A DNA stretch of 64,000 bases from Micropruina sonneratiae (GCF_025972045.1 NZ_JAPDHX010000004.1:248001-312000); one strand, 5' to 3'; shown: positions 27,889-36,849, numbered from the stretch's first letter. Program-made: numbers and translations. Notes: generated by a model not told the origin, from the letters alone.

Positions 27889-29967
27889 ATGACTGCCAAC
27901 GACACCGACCTGACCAATGGGGCGCCCGGCGTCCAAAAGGCGCCGCACCAGCGCGGAGACCGGCTGACCACCTCGACCGGGACCAGGCTGTCCGACACCG
28001 ACCATTCGCTGAAGGCGGGTCCGCGCGGACCGATCCTGCTGGCCGACCACCACCTGCGCGAGAAGATCACCCACTTCGACCACGAACGTATCCCCGAGCG
28101 GGTCGTCCACGCCCGCGGCGCCGCCGCGCACGGCACCTTCGTCGCCAACGGCGCCGCCGAGGGCATCTGCCGTGCCGACTTCCTGCGCCGCGCCACGAGG
28201 ACGCCGGTGTTCGCCCGATTCTCCACCGTGCTGGGCTCGCGTGGTTCGGCCGACACCGCCCGGGACACCCGCGGCTTCGCGGTGAAGTTCTACACCCAGG
28301 AAGGCAACTACGACCTGGTCGGCAACAACATTCCGGTCTTCTTCATCCAGGACGGGATCAAGTTCCCCGACATCATCCACGCCGGCAAGCCGCACCCGGA
28401 CCGGGAGATCCCGCAGGCCCAGTCCGCCCACGACACGTTCTGGGACTTCGTCTCGCTGCACACCGAGGCGCAGCACCACACCATCTGGAACATGTCCGAC
28501 CGCGGCATCCCGCGGTCGTTGCGGATGATGGAGGGGTTCGGGGTGCACACCTGGCGGCTGACCAACGACAACGGCGAGACGACGCTGGTGAAGTTCCACT
28601 GGAAGCCGCGACTCGGCGTCCACGGCCTCACCTGGGAGGAGGCGCAGCTGCTGGGCGGTGCCGATCCGGACTTCCACCGCCGTGACCTGGCCGACGCCAT
28701 CGACGCCGGCGACTTCCCCGAGTGGGATCTGGGCGTCCAGGTGATGCCGGACACCCCCGAGGAGATGTTCGAGGGCATCGACCTGCTCGACCCGACCAAG
28801 CTGATCCCCGAGGAGCTGGCGCCGGTGCGGATCATCGGCACCCTCACCCTCAACGCCAACCCGACCAACTACTTCGCCGAGACCGAGCAGGTCGCCTTCC
28901 ACGTCGGCCAACTGGTGCCCGGCATCGACGTCACCAACGACCCGCTGCTGCAGGTGCGGCTGTTCAGCTACGTCGACACCCAGTTGACCCGGCTCGGCGG
29001 GCCCAACTACAACCAACTGCCGATCAACCGGCCCGCCGCTCCGGTCGACGACCTGCTGCGCGACGGTATGCATCAGCACGACGTCCACCGCGGCGTGGCC
29101 CCGTACCTGCCGAACTCGCTGGGCGGCGGGTGCCCGTTCACGGTGGCGCAGGACGCGTTCATCGACGTGCCGCAGAAGCTCCCCGCGTCGCGCCGGGTGC
29201 GGGAGAACCCGGCCAGCTTCGCCGACCATCACAGCCAGGCCGGCCTGTTCTTCCGGTCCCTGTCGCCGGTCGAGCGCGACCACGTCATCGGCGCGTACAC
29301 CTTCGAGCTGGCGCACGTGTTCGAGCAGGAGATCAGGGAGCGGCAACTGCAGCAGCTCGCCCTGATCGACACCGGTCTGTGCGCGGCGGTCGCCGCCGGA
29401 CTGGGGCTGCCGGCGCCGGCGTCCGAATCGGTGGAGTCGCAGCCGACGAGCTCGCCGGCGTTGTCGATGGTCGGACGCCGCTTCCCGGCGGCCGGCCGCA
29501 AGGTCGGGGTGCTGGTCGGCAGCGACCCTGCTCCGCAACTGCCCGGCCTGCTCGCCACCCTGCGCGGCGCCGGGCTCACCCCGCTGCTGATCGCTCCGGC
29601 CGGCGGCACCGTCGAGGGCGAAGTGGTCGAGCGCAGCTACGCCACCGCGGTCGGACCCGAACTGGACGCCGTGCTGGTCGCCTCGGCGACGCCGCCCGCG
29701 CCGGACGCCCTGCCCAGCCTGGACGCCAAGGCCGACGGCCTGCGGTCCGAGGTCGATCCGCGGGTGCGCACCCTGCTCGAGCAGGCCTGGCGGCACGCCA
29801 AGCCGATCGGCGCGCTGACCGACGCCGAGCCGGTGCTGAGCGCCGCGGGCTTGGACGCGGCCGCCGCGGGCATGCTGGCCGGGACGGCACCGCAGCTCGC
29901 CGGCGGGCTGGTCGACCTGCTCGAGGCCCACCGGGTATGGGAGCGCTTCGCTACGGTGTCGCAATGA
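27889..29967 (+). CDS. katE: large-subunit catalase with C-terminal class I amidotransferase-like domain
   Basis: A 692-residue clade II catalase (HPII type) that dismutates hydrogen peroxide with heme d or b. The core has RVVHARGAAAHGTF with the distal His (about residue 74), NNIPVFFIQDGIKFPD with the distal Asn, and LFSYVDTQLTRLGGPNYNQLPINRP with the proximal Tyr (about residue 361). After residue 530 comes the flavodoxin-like C-terminal domain (KVGVLVGSDP, AVLVASATPP) that stabilises large catalases. The ATG at 27889 matches the usual N-terminus; an in-frame ATG at 27856 is possible. GGGTAC lies eight bases upstream and could be a stress-sigma -10 box. The next gene overlaps by four bases. 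Confidence 0.95.
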   Translation: MTANDTDLTNGAPGVQKAPHQRGDRLTTSTGTRLSDTDHSLKAGPRGPILLADHHLREKITHFDHERIPERVVHARGAAAHGTFVANGAAEGICRADFLRRATRTPVFARFSTVLGSRGSADTARDTRGFAVKFYTQEGNYDLVGNNIPVFFIQDGIKFPDIIHAGKPHPDREIPQAQSAHDTFWDFVSLHTEAQHHTIWNMSDRGIPRSLRMMEGFGVHTWRLTNDNGETTLVKFHWKPRLGVHGLTWEEAQLLGGADPDFHRRDLADAIDAGDFPEWDLGVQVMPDTPEEMFEGIDLLDPTKLIPEELAPVRIIGTLTLNANPTNYFAETEQVAFHVGQLVPGIDVTNDPLLQVRLFSYVDTQLTRLGGPNYNQLPINRPAAPVDDLLRDGMHQHDVHRGVAPYLPNSLGGGCPFTVAQDAFIDVPQKLPASRRVRENPASFADHHSQAGLFFRSLSPVERDHVIGAYTFELAHVFEQEIRERQLQQLALIDTGLCAAVAAGLGLPAPASESVESQPTSSPALSMVGRRFPAAGRKVGVLVGSDPAPQLPGLLATLRGAGLTPLLIAPAGGTVEGEVVERSYATAVGPELDAVLVASATPPAPDALPSLDAKADGLRSEVDPRVRTLLEQAWRHAKPIGALTDAEPVLSAAGLDAAAAGMLAGTAPQLAGGLVDLLEAHRVWERFATVSQ

Positions 29968-30428
29968 GCGCGAACGCCGCACGCACGCCCGGCCCGACGG
30001 TCACCCGCCGGGTGGCCGCCCCCGCGGCGGCCGTCTGGGCGGTACTGGCCGACGGCTGGTCGTACGCCACCTGGGTGGTCGGCGCGTCCCGGGTCCGGGA
30101 CGTCGACGAGGGCTGGCCGGCGCCCGGCACCCGGGTGCATCACGCCTTCGGACCCTGGCCGCTGATCGTTCAGGACGTGACCGAGGTCGACTCGGCCGAA
30201 CCCGGACGCGAACTCGTTCTGACCGCCCGCGGCTGGCCGATCGGCGAGGCGCGGGTCACCCTCACGATCCGGCCGGACGGGGAGGCGAACTCGGTGGTGA
30301 CGATCACCGAGGACGCCGTCGCAGGGCCCGGACGCCTGATGCCGGCACCGCTGCGGCACCTGCTGCTGCGGCCCCGCAACACCGAAACGCTGTACCGCCT
30401 GGCGCTGCTCGCCCAGGGCAGGAAGTAG
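29964..30428 (+). CDS. SRPBCC (polyketide cyclase/START-like) family protein
   Basis: A 154-residue helix-grip protein with a hydrophobic ligand cavity. The start is PTVTRRVAAPAAAVWAVLADGWSYATWVVGASRVRDVD, abridged here to the family signature AAVWAVLADG plus W...VGA. A helical C-terminus with RNTETLYRLALLA closes the cavity. Its ATG overlaps the catalase stop (ATGA), so it is expressed with catalase. Proteins of this type bind lipids or small molecules, and a function in stress resistance is possible from the pairing. It is convergent with the FAD oxidoreductase gene. Confidence 0.8.
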   Translation: MSANAARTPGPTVTRRVAAPAAAVWAVLADGWSYATWVVGASRVRDVDEGWPAPGTRVHHAFGPWPLIVQDVTEVDSAEPGRELVLTARGWPIGEARVTLTIRPDGEANSVVTITEDAVAGPGRLMPAPLRHLLLRPRNTETLYRLALLAQGRK

Positions 30429-30440
30429 CACGGTTCCAGA

Positions 30441-30514
30441 CATCCCGGCGTCCGCCGGGATGACGAGGGGCCCCGGTGTCGAGGCGGCCGGGATGACGAG
30501 GGCCCGGGATGACG
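30441..30514. repeat. CCGGGATGACG-type palindromic repeats in a convergent gap
   Basis: CATCCCGGCGTCCGCCGGGA and then TGACGAGG occupy 30441-30468, a clear hairpin with a GTCC loop region. GGCCGGGATGACGAGGGCCC and then GGGATGACGG occupy 30485-30514. They lie between the SRPBCC gene and the convergent oxidoreductase, so they may act as a bidirectional terminator. Confidence 0.65.
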
Positions 30515-30517
30515 GCC

Positions 30518-32122
30518 TCAGCGCAGCACCCGGCTCCAGGCCGTCCGGGCCAGGGCGGCCCGCACGGTGCCGGCCCGTCCGTTGTCCCGCAGGGCAGCCC
30601 GGGCCGCGTTCCAGCCGCAGGCACCGTGCACGCCTCCGCCCGGGTGCGCGGAGGCGCTGGCCAGGTAGAGCCCGGCGATCGGGGTTCCGGGGCGGCCCAA
30701 CCCAGGGGTGGGGCGGAACACGAGCTCCTGGTGCAGCGCGGCGGTGCCGCCGTTGATCGCACCGCGGGACAGGTTCGCGTCGGCGTCCTGCAGGTCCAGC
30801 GGGTGCTGCACGTGGCGTCCGACCACCAGGTCACCGAAGCCCGGCGCGGCCTGCTCCATCGTCTCCTCGAGGCGCTGCACCTGGGTGTCCAGCACGGCGC
30901 GGTCGTCGGCCAAGGCCCGGGGCAGATGCGTGTACGCCCACGCCGATTCGGTGCCGGCCGGTGATCGGCTGGGATCGGCGGTGGTCATCTGCCCCACCAG
31001 CAGGAAGGGTCGCCGCGGGGCGCGTCCGACCGTCAGGTCGGCGGCGAAGTCGACGATGCCGTCCTCGTCGGCACCCACGTGCACCGTGCCTGCCCCGGCC
31101 GCCGCGGCCGCTCGCCACGGGATCGACGACCGCAGCGCCCAGTTCACCTTCAGCGTGCTGTGGTCCCACTGGAAGCGGCGCAGGTCGTCCAGCAGTCGCG
31201 CCGGAACGTCGCCCGGCTCGAGCAGCCGGGTGTACAGCGCGGGGGCGCTGACGCCGGCGAGCACCGCCCGCCGCGCCAGGATGCGTTCCCCCGAGGCCAG
31301 CCGGACGCCGGTGGCCCGGCCGCCGGCCACCTCGACACCGGTCACCTCGACCCCGGTGTGCAGCTGCGCCCCGCCCGCCACGGCCCGGGCGGCGAGCGCC
31401 GCGCTCAACTCGCCCGACCCGCCGCGGGGCACGGGGAATCCGACGTCCTGACCGAGCATGCACAGCAGCCAGCCGAACAACGCGCTGCCGGCCGCCTCGG
31501 GTCCCAGGTCGGTGTGCAGGGCGTTGCCGGTCAGCAGCAGCCGCCCGCCCGCGCCGTCGAACTGTTCGGCGGCGAACCGGCGGACCCCCATGGTGGCCTG
31601 CCGGGCCAGCCGCAGCGCACCGGCCGTGCCGAGCCGCCGCAGCAGCCGCAGCCCCGCACCGACCGGGGGAAAGGTGGTGAACAAGGCGTCGAGCAGCGGG
31701 TCGCGCAGCCGGCGCCAGTCGTCGACCAGCCGCAGCCAGGCGTCCCCGTCGCCGGGGGCGAAGGCGTCCAGGCCCGCCGCGGTGTCGTCGGCGTTCCGGT
31801 GCAGCACCGCAGCACCCCCGTCGCTCGTCACGTGCGCGAGCACCGCCGGCGCCTGGCTCCAGGCCAGGCCGTGCCGCCCCAGGTCGAGCCCGCGCAGCAC
31901 CGGGCTCGCCGCCGCCAGCGGGTAGAAGGCGCTGAACAGGTCGGTCACGTAGCCGGGCGCCGCCACCTCCGCGCTGCGTACCGCCCCGCCCAGGCTGGGC
32001 TGCTGTTCGAGCACCACCACGTCCCAGCCCGCATCGACGAGCGCGTTCGCGGCCACCAGGGCGTTGGGTCCGGAACCGATCACGACGGCGTCGGCGGCGG
32101 CTGGCGGTGACGGGTTGGGCAT
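30518..32122 (-). CDS. FAD-dependent oxidoreductase, phytoene desaturase-like
   Basis: A 534-residue flavoprotein of the CrtI/phytoene dehydrogenase-like branch. The N-terminal dinucleotide site is VIGSGPNALVAANALVDAG followed by VVVLEQQPSLGGAVRS. The C-terminal FAD motif is PIAGLYLASASAHPGGGVHGACGWNAA, which ends the fold in the usual way. The middle has VTGVEVAGGRATGVRLASGE, a redox-domain strand pair. Many such actinobacterial proteins are annotated only as NAD(P)/FAD-dependent oxidoreductases, and no carotenoid genes are near. The ATG at 32122 has AGGAGG upstream. Its substrate is unknown. Confidence 0.85.
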   Translation of the reverse strand: MPNPSPPAAADAVVIGSGPNALVAANALVDAGWDVVVLEQQPSLGGAVRSAEVAAPGYVTDLFSAFYPLAAASPVLRGLDLGRHGLAWSQAPAVLAHVTSDGGAAVLHRNADDTAAGLDAFAPGDGDAWLRLVDDWRRLRDPLLDALFTTFPPVGAGLRLLRRLGTAGALRLARQATMGVRRFAAEQFDGAGGRLLLTGNALHTDLGPEAAGSALFGWLLCMLGQDVGFPVPRGGSGELSAALAARAVAGGAQLHTGVEVTGVEVAGGRATGVRLASGERILARRAVLAGVSAPALYTRLLEPGDVPARLLDDLRRFQWDHSTLKVNWALRSSIPWRAAAAAGAGTVHVGADEDGIVDFAADLTVGRAPRRPFLLVGQMTTADPSRSPAGTESAWAYTHLPRALADDRAVLDTQVQRLEETMEQAAPGFGDLVVGRHVQHPLDLQDADANLSRGAINGGTAALHQELVFRPTPGLGRPGTPIAGLYLASASAHPGGGVHGACGWNAARAALRDNGRAGTVRAALARTAWSRVLR

Positions 32123-32353
32123 TCGACCTCCTGCTGGCATGCTGCCCGACCCGTACCCATTTGTCCCGCCCTCACCGGCACGAACGGCGATCGGCTCCCG
32201 GCGGGTGTGCCCCGATGGCGTCGGGGTCGATGGCCGGGACCCGGGTCCCCCTCACCCTTTGGGATGGGACGTCGACGGCGTCCGGTCTGGCAGTGTCGAG
32301 ACACCCGGGCGGTCAAGCCACGCGCCGACTCGGCCCTCCCCCGAGGAGCCTTC

Positions 32354-33148
32354 ATGGCGCGTTCCCTCCCCGACGCTCCACACCCCCGTGACACCCAGAC
32401 CCACGCACTGTTCGTGGCGCGCGAGCGCGCGACCGACGAGTTCGAACGGCGCCGGCTGAACGACCGCATCCTGCGCCTGAACCTGCCGCTGGCCGACGCC
32501 CTGGCCGCCCGGTACACCGGACGGGGCGCTGAACCCGACGACCTGGTCCAGGTCGCCCGCACCGCCCTGCTGCTGGCCGTGCAACGGTTTCGGCCCGACC
32601 ACGAGCGCGGCTTCGCGGCGTTCGCCGTCCCCACCATCACCGGAGAACTCAAGCGCTACTTCCGTGACCACTGCTGGGTGGTGCGGCCGCCGCGAAGCCT
32701 GCAGGAGTTGCGCGCCCGCGCCACCGTCGCCCACGACGACAGCGAGCAACGGCTGGGACGGCGTCCGAGCATCGACGAACTCGCGGCGGAACTCCGCGTC
32801 GAGCCGCGCCGGCTCGCCGAATCGCTGGACTGCGCCGACAGCTACCAGCCGCTGTCGCTCGACGCGCCCGTCCAGCACCAGGCTCGCGAGACCGTCGGCA
32901 CCCTGCTGTCGGCCGGGGTCGACATCGCCGCCACCAGCACCGACCGGATCGCCCTGCATCGGGTACTGGCCGCTCTGCCGCCCCGCGACCGGCAGGTGAT
33001 CCAGTGGCGCTACGCCGAGGAGTGCACGCAGGCGGAGATCGGCCGGCGGCTCGGCGTCTCGCAGATGCAGGTGTCCCGCATCCTGGGCGGCATCCTGGCG
33101 CGTGCCAGGGCGGCCTTCGACCCGGTGTCCGCCCCGCTCGCGGGTTGA
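32354..33148 (+). CDS. SigB/SigF-type RNA polymerase sigma factor
   Basis: A 264-residue group 3 sigma factor with regions 2, 3 and 4. Region 2 has the helix NLPLADALAARYTGRGAEPDDLVQVARTALLLAVQRF and then FAAFAVPTITGELKRYFRD, the latter a diagnostic sequence of SigB/SigF. Region 3 includes LGRRPSIDELAAEL. Region 4 includes LPPRDRQVIQWRYAEECTQAEIGRRLGVSQMQVSRIL with the helix-turn-helix. A GAGGAG site precedes the ATG. Such factors drive general-stress regulons and are usually held by an anti-sigma factor, but no RsbW-like gene is beside it. The 231 bases upstream hold no gene, only the promoter regions of the divergent oxidoreductase and of this gene. Confidence 0.9.
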   Translation: MARSLPDAPHPRDTQTHALFVARERATDEFERRRLNDRILRLNLPLADALAARYTGRGAEPDDLVQVARTALLLAVQRFRPDHERGFAAFAVPTITGELKRYFRDHCWVVRPPRSLQELRARATVAHDDSEQRLGRRPSIDELAAELRVEPRRLAESLDCADSYQPLSLDAPVQHQARETVGTLLSAGVDIAATSTDRIALHRVLAALPPRDRQVIQWRYAEECTQAEIGRRLGVSQMQVSRILGGILARARAAFDPVSAPLAG

Positions 33149-33232
33149 GTCGGGAGCGCGTCGGCTTGCTACCGTGACAGGGTCGCACGCCGCCACTGGG
33201 GCGGCCCGCTCCGACCATGGGGGTGCTGGTCG

Positions 33233-34006
33233 ATGACCGATGATCCCGCGCTGAAGTCAGCCGAGCTGGCGAGCCTGGGCACCCATTTCTCGATGATCTC
33301 CACCCTGCTGGCCACACCCGACGGCCAGGTGGACGCCCAACGCGTCGTCGACCTGGCCGGCGCGGCCCTGCCGCACGCCAACCACGCCGGCATCACCCTG
33401 CTCCGCCCCAACGGCTCACCCGAATCGGTCGCGGTCAGCGACCCGCTGCCGACCAGGGTGGATGCCCTGCAGTACACGCTGCTGCAGGGACCGTGCCTGG
33501 ATGCGTCCAACGGCGACGACCTGGTGCTCAGCGCCGACCTGGCCGGCGACCGGCGTTGGCCCGAGTTCGCCCCTCGTTGCGTGACCACCACCGGCGTCCG
33601 CAGCATGCTGTGCGTGCGGGTCGGGCTGATCGGCGGTGAACGCGCCGCCCTCAACTTCTACGCGCTCGCCCCGGACGCCTTCGACGACCTCGACCAGGGT
33701 GTCGCCTCCATTTTCGCGCCCTTCGCGGCGATCGCCGTGAACCGCCTGCTGCACGAGCGCGAGGTGGCAGGCTTGAACATCGCGCTGAGCAGCAGCCGGC
33801 AGATCGGCACGGCCATCGGCATCCTGATGGCCCGCCACCAGGTCACCTCCGAACAGGCGTTCACCCTGCTCAGCCGGGCGAGCCAGCACCTCAACCGCAA
33901 GCTCCGCGACGTCGCCACCGACGTCGAACTGACCGGCGAACTGCCGGCGGCGGAACGTCGTGGGCGACGCTCGGAACCGGATCGGCTGCAACCCCGCCCC
34001 GAGTAG
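33233..34006 (+). CDS. GAF and ANTAR domain protein (antitermination regulator)
   Basis: A 257-residue signal-transduction protein. A GAF domain spans about residues 20-175 (AGITLLRPNG, YTLLQGPCLDASN, MLCVRVGLIGGERAALNFYA). An ANTAR RNA-binding domain spans about 185-240, with ALSSSRQIGTAIGILMARHQVTSEQAFTLLSRASQHLNRKL, including the conserved AxGILM and FxLLxxxSQ positions. ANTAR proteins bind paired hexaloop hairpins in nascent RNA and prevent termination. The tail is basic. TACCGT (33171-33176) may be part of its promoter, leaving a leader of about 50 bases. Its RNA target is not visible in the immediate surroundings. It lies beside the sigma gene, which suggests a stress role. Confidence 0.87.
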   Translation: MTDDPALKSAELASLGTHFSMISTLLATPDGQVDAQRVVDLAGAALPHANHAGITLLRPNGSPESVAVSDPLPTRVDALQYTLLQGPCLDASNGDDLVLSADLAGDRRWPEFAPRCVTTTGVRSMLCVRVGLIGGERAALNFYALAPDAFDDLDQGVASIFAPFAAIAVNRLLHEREVAGLNIALSSSRQIGTAIGILMARHQVTSEQAFTLLSRASQHLNRKLRDVATDVELTGELPAAERRGRRSEPDRLQPRPE

Positions 34007-34068
34007 CGCCCACCCGGCAAGGATCGGTTGACTAGGATCGTCACCATGGGGCCGGACGGGAGCGAGCG

Positions 34069-35505
34069 GTGACCGGGCTGGTCATCGCCGGCACCTCGTC
34101 CGACGCCGGCAAGTCGCTGATCACCGCCGGTTTGTGCCGCGCGCTGCAGCGCCGCGGCGTCGACGTCGCCCCCTTCAAGGCGCAGAACATGTCGAACAAC
34201 TCGATGGTCTGCCCCGACGGCTCGGAGATCGGACGCGCCCAGTACCTGCAGGCCCAGGCGGCCCGGCTGGAGCCGACCTCGGCGATGAACCCGGTGCTGC
34301 TCAAGCCCGGCACCGACCGGCGTTCGTTCATCGTGCTGCGCGGCGAACCCGCCGGCACGCTCGAGGCCGGGCAGTACGCGACCGGACGCCGCCGGCTCGC
34401 CGAGGCGGCCTTCGCCGCCTACGCCGAACTGGCCGCCGCGCACGAACTGGTGCTGTGCGAGGGCGCCGGCTCGCCGGCCGAGATCAACCTGCGGGCCGGC
34501 GACTACGTGAACTTCGGCCTGGCCGAGCGGTTCGACCTGCCCGTCGTGCTGTGCGGCGACATCGACCGGGGCGGTGTGCTGGCGGCGATCTTCGGCACCT
34601 GGGCGATCGTCGACGACGCCGACCGGGCCCTGCTGGCCGGCTACCTGATCAACAAGTTCCGCGGCGACCAGTCGGTGCTCGACCCCGGCCTGGCCGAGCT
34701 GACCGTACGGACCGGGCTGCCGTGCCTGGGTGTGGTGCCGTGGCTGCCGGAGGTCTGGCTCGACGGCGAGGACGCGCTCGCCTTCGCGCACTGGCCGCGG
34801 GTTCCGGGTGCCGGCGGCACGCTGCGGGTCGCGGCCGTGCGGTTCCCGCGGATCTCCAACGCCACCGACCTCGACGCCCTGGCGGCCGAGCCCGGCCTGG
34901 ACGTGATCGCCACCCGCTCACCGGCCGAAGTCGCCGACGCCGATCTGGTCGTGCTGCCGGGCAGCCGCTCCACCCTGGCCGACCTGGCCTGGCTGCGTGA
35001 GCGCGGGCTGGCGGACGCCGTCGCGCAGCGGGCGCGCACCGGGCGTCCGGTGCTGGGCATCTGCGGCGGCTACCAGATGCTCGCCGAGGTCATCGACGAT
35101 CCGGTCGAGTCGGCGAGCGGCGTCCAGCCCGGCCTGGGACTGCTGCCGACCCGGGTCGACTTCTCGCCCGACAAGGTGCTGGGGCGGCCCACCGGCACCT
35201 GGCAGGGCCACCGCGTCGAGGCCTACGAGATCCACCACGGCGTCGTCACCGCCACCGGCGGCGAACCGTTCCTGGACGGCGTCCGGCAGGGCGCCGTGTG
35301 GGGCACCCTCTGGCACGGGGCGTTCGAGAACGACGGGTTCAGGCGGGACTGGCTCGCCGAGGTGGCGGCGGCGTCCGGCTCGACGTGGCGGCCGATGCCC
35401 GGCGCGGTCGGGTTCCGCGACCGCCGTGAACTGATGCTGGAGAGCCTCGCCGATGCCCTCGAGCAGTGCATCGACGTGGACGCCGTGCACCGGCTCGCCC
35501 GCTGA
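34069..35505 (+). CDS. cobQ: cobyric acid synthase
   Basis: Glutamine-dependent amidation of adenosylcobyrinic acid a,c-diamide at positions b, d, e and g. The 478-residue protein opens with a deviant P-loop domain: IAGTSSDAGKSLITAGLCRALQRRG, then APFKAQNMSNNSMV and EIGRAQYLQAQAA. The C-terminal triad-type glutaminase part has LPGSRSTLADLAWLR, LGICGGYQMLAE with the nucleophile Cys, and YEIHHG with the His. The GTG at 34069 has a GGGAG site; an ATG at 34046 is out of frame. TAGGAT (34033-34038) is a candidate -10 box. It starts the long cobalamin region. Confidence 0.96.
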   Translation: MTGLVIAGTSSDAGKSLITAGLCRALQRRGVDVAPFKAQNMSNNSMVCPDGSEIGRAQYLQAQAARLEPTSAMNPVLLKPGTDRRSFIVLRGEPAGTLEAGQYATGRRRLAEAAFAAYAELAAAHELVLCEGAGSPAEINLRAGDYVNFGLAERFDLPVVLCGDIDRGGVLAAIFGTWAIVDDADRALLAGYLINKFRGDQSVLDPGLAELTVRTGLPCLGVVPWLPEVWLDGEDALAFAHWPRVPGAGGTLRVAAVRFPRISNATDLDALAAEPGLDVIATRSPAEVADADLVVLPGSRSTLADLAWLRERGLADAVAQRARTGRPVLGICGGYQMLAEVIDDPVESASGVQPGLGLLPTRVDFSPDKVLGRPTGTWQGHRVEAYEIHHGVVTATGGEPFLDGVRQGAVWGTLWHGAFENDGFRRDWLAEVAAASGSTWRPMPGAVGFRDRRELMLESLADALEQCIDVDAVHRLAR

Positions 35506-35520
35506 CCTCGAGGCCGTCGC

Positions 35521-36066
35521 TCAGCCGCGGTCGGGGGTCAGCGACCGCAGCCGCCATGAGCCGGGCCCGCCCGTGATCACCGCCCGGGTGTAGGGGCCGA
35601 CGTCGAGATGGAACAGGGCCTGCGGGCCCGCGCACAGGGCGTGCACGCAGGCCGCCCGAGCCGTCAGCGGCGACACCACCAGCACCACCGCACCGGCGGC
35701 GAACGGTGCGCCGTCGAGCTGGGTGGCGACCCTGTGCAGGTGCTGCGCCAGCGACTCCCCGCCCGGCGGTACGGCGTCGGCGCCGGTCAGCCAGGCCCGC
35801 AGGCCGGCCGGGTTTGTGGCGGCCAGGTCGGCCACCGGGGTCCCCGCCCAGTCACCGAAGTCGGGACCGGCCAGTCCGGGATGCACCGGCGCCGAGGCCG
35901 CGCCGAGCAGGGCTGCCGTGTCGGCGCATGCGGTCTCGGGTCCCCGCGCGATCGTCCCGTGGACGGCGGGCGGTCGCCGTCCGGCCACGAGCGGATCGCG
36001 CGGAGCTCCGAAGAGCCCCGTGCGTGCAGCGGCGGTGTCGCCGTGCGCCAGCAGGGTCAGTCGCAC
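35521..36066 (-). CDS. degenerate histidine phosphatase-like protein beside cbtAB
   Basis: A 181-residue protein with the overall plan of the phosphoglycerate-mutase/alpha-ribazole phosphatase superfamily. Family members start with LxRHGxT, whose Arg and His are catalytic. Here the motif reads LLAHGDTAAART, so the Arg has become Ala. The second catalytic His, normally in VSHGG, is absent: the matching segment reads VLVVSPLTARA. GDWAGTPVADL and PGGESLAQHLHRV keep the superfamily pattern. It may be inactive as a phosphatase or serve as a binding protein. It lies six bases after cbtA in the cobalamin-riboswitch transcript, so a cobalt or corrinoid role is likely. The start is GTG. Confidence 0.65.
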   Translation of the reverse strand: MRLTLLAHGDTAAARTGLFGAPRDPLVAGRRPPAVHGTIARGPETACADTAALLGAASAPVHPGLAGPDFGDWAGTPVADLAATNPAGLRAWLTGADAVPPGGESLAQHLHRVATQLDGAPFAAGAVVLVVSPLTARAACVHALCAGPQALFHLDVGPYTRAVITGGPGSWRLRSLTPDRG

Positions 36067-36072
36067 CGCGGC

Positions 36073-36849
36073 TCAGCCGACGGTGGCGGGCACCGGCGTG
36101 GCGGCGGCGCCCCGCACCATCAGCCGGTGGGTCAGTTCGCCGAGCACCACGCCGATGACCCCCCACAGCACGGCCTGGGTGATCACACTGGCCTGCCGGA
36201 AGGCGAACAGCACGGTGGCCGGGAAGTCGTCCGGCACCTCGTTGTAACGGGGCAGCACCAGCAGGGCGATGATGATGATCACCGCGTAGCCGCCGACCCC
36301 GACCAGGCCGGCGTACCAGGCGCCCAGCCGGCCGCGCAGCATGCGGGCCAGGTAGAGCCCGAGCACGGCGGCCACGATCGAGATCGCCAGCATCGCGACG
36401 TACAACCCGGTGCGGTAGCCGATGGTCTCGGTTAGGCCGACGGCGGGCGGGTTCGGCGGGTAGATCAGGTACGGCACGACGTAGAACACGGTGAAGGCGG
36501 TACCCGCGACGGCGAGCGCAGTGGAGCGGGCGCTGCGGCGTCCGAACCGGCCGAACGCGACGCCGGTCATGATGCCGGCGAGGCCGCCCAGCGCGGTGCC
36601 CATCACGAGCGTCCCGGTGGCCAGGCCGAGCGTCGACTGGAGGTCGCGCGGCACCACGGTGCCTTCGTCCTCGGCTTCGGCGGGTGCCTCCGCCTCGTCA
36701 CCGTGGCTGTGACCGCCGCCGGCCTCCTCGATGGCGATGGAGGCGCCGACCGACGGTCCACCGACGACGTAGCCGACGACGAATGCGGCCACGCCGGCGA
36801 TCAGGCCGGCCAGCAGGCCGCGGACAAGGAACTCCCTGGGAGTCAGCAT
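36073..36849 (-). CDS. cbtA: cobalt transporter subunit CbtA
   Basis: A 258-residue integral membrane protein of the CbtA family, with about six hydrophobic spans. GLLAGLIAGVAAFVVGYVVG opens the first span. A loop GGGHSHGDEAEAPAEAEDEG near residues 44-63 is rich in His and acidic residues and probably binds metal before entry. NPPAVGLTETIGYRTGLY is a conserved family segment. CbtA and CbtB were predicted as a cobalt importer because they sit under cobalamin riboswitches, as they do here. It follows cbtB by 12 bases. Confidence 0.88.
   Translation of the reverse strand: MLTPREFLVRGLLAGLIAGVAAFVVGYVVGGPSVGASIAIEEAGGGHSHGDEAEAPAEAEDEGTVVPRDLQSTLGLATGTLVMGTALGGLAGIMTGVAFGRFGRRSARSTALAVAGTAFTVFYVVPYLIYPPNPPAVGLTETIGYRTGLYVAMLAISIVAAVLGLYLARMLRGRLGAWYAGLVGVGGYAVIIIIALLVLPRYNEVPDDFPATVLFAFRQASVITQAVLWGVIGVVLGELTHRLMVRGAAATPVPATVG

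Noticed and set aside
27661-29982. A very long open frame on the strand opposite katE
   Set aside because: It is the GC-rich mirror of the catalase gene, with Arg/Gln/Val-rich low-complexity protein and no domain; catalase motifs on the other strand are unambiguous.
30441-30514. Possible CRISPR-like array
   Set aside because: The repeats are few, overlapping and palindromic with irregular spacing and no unique spacers of constant length.
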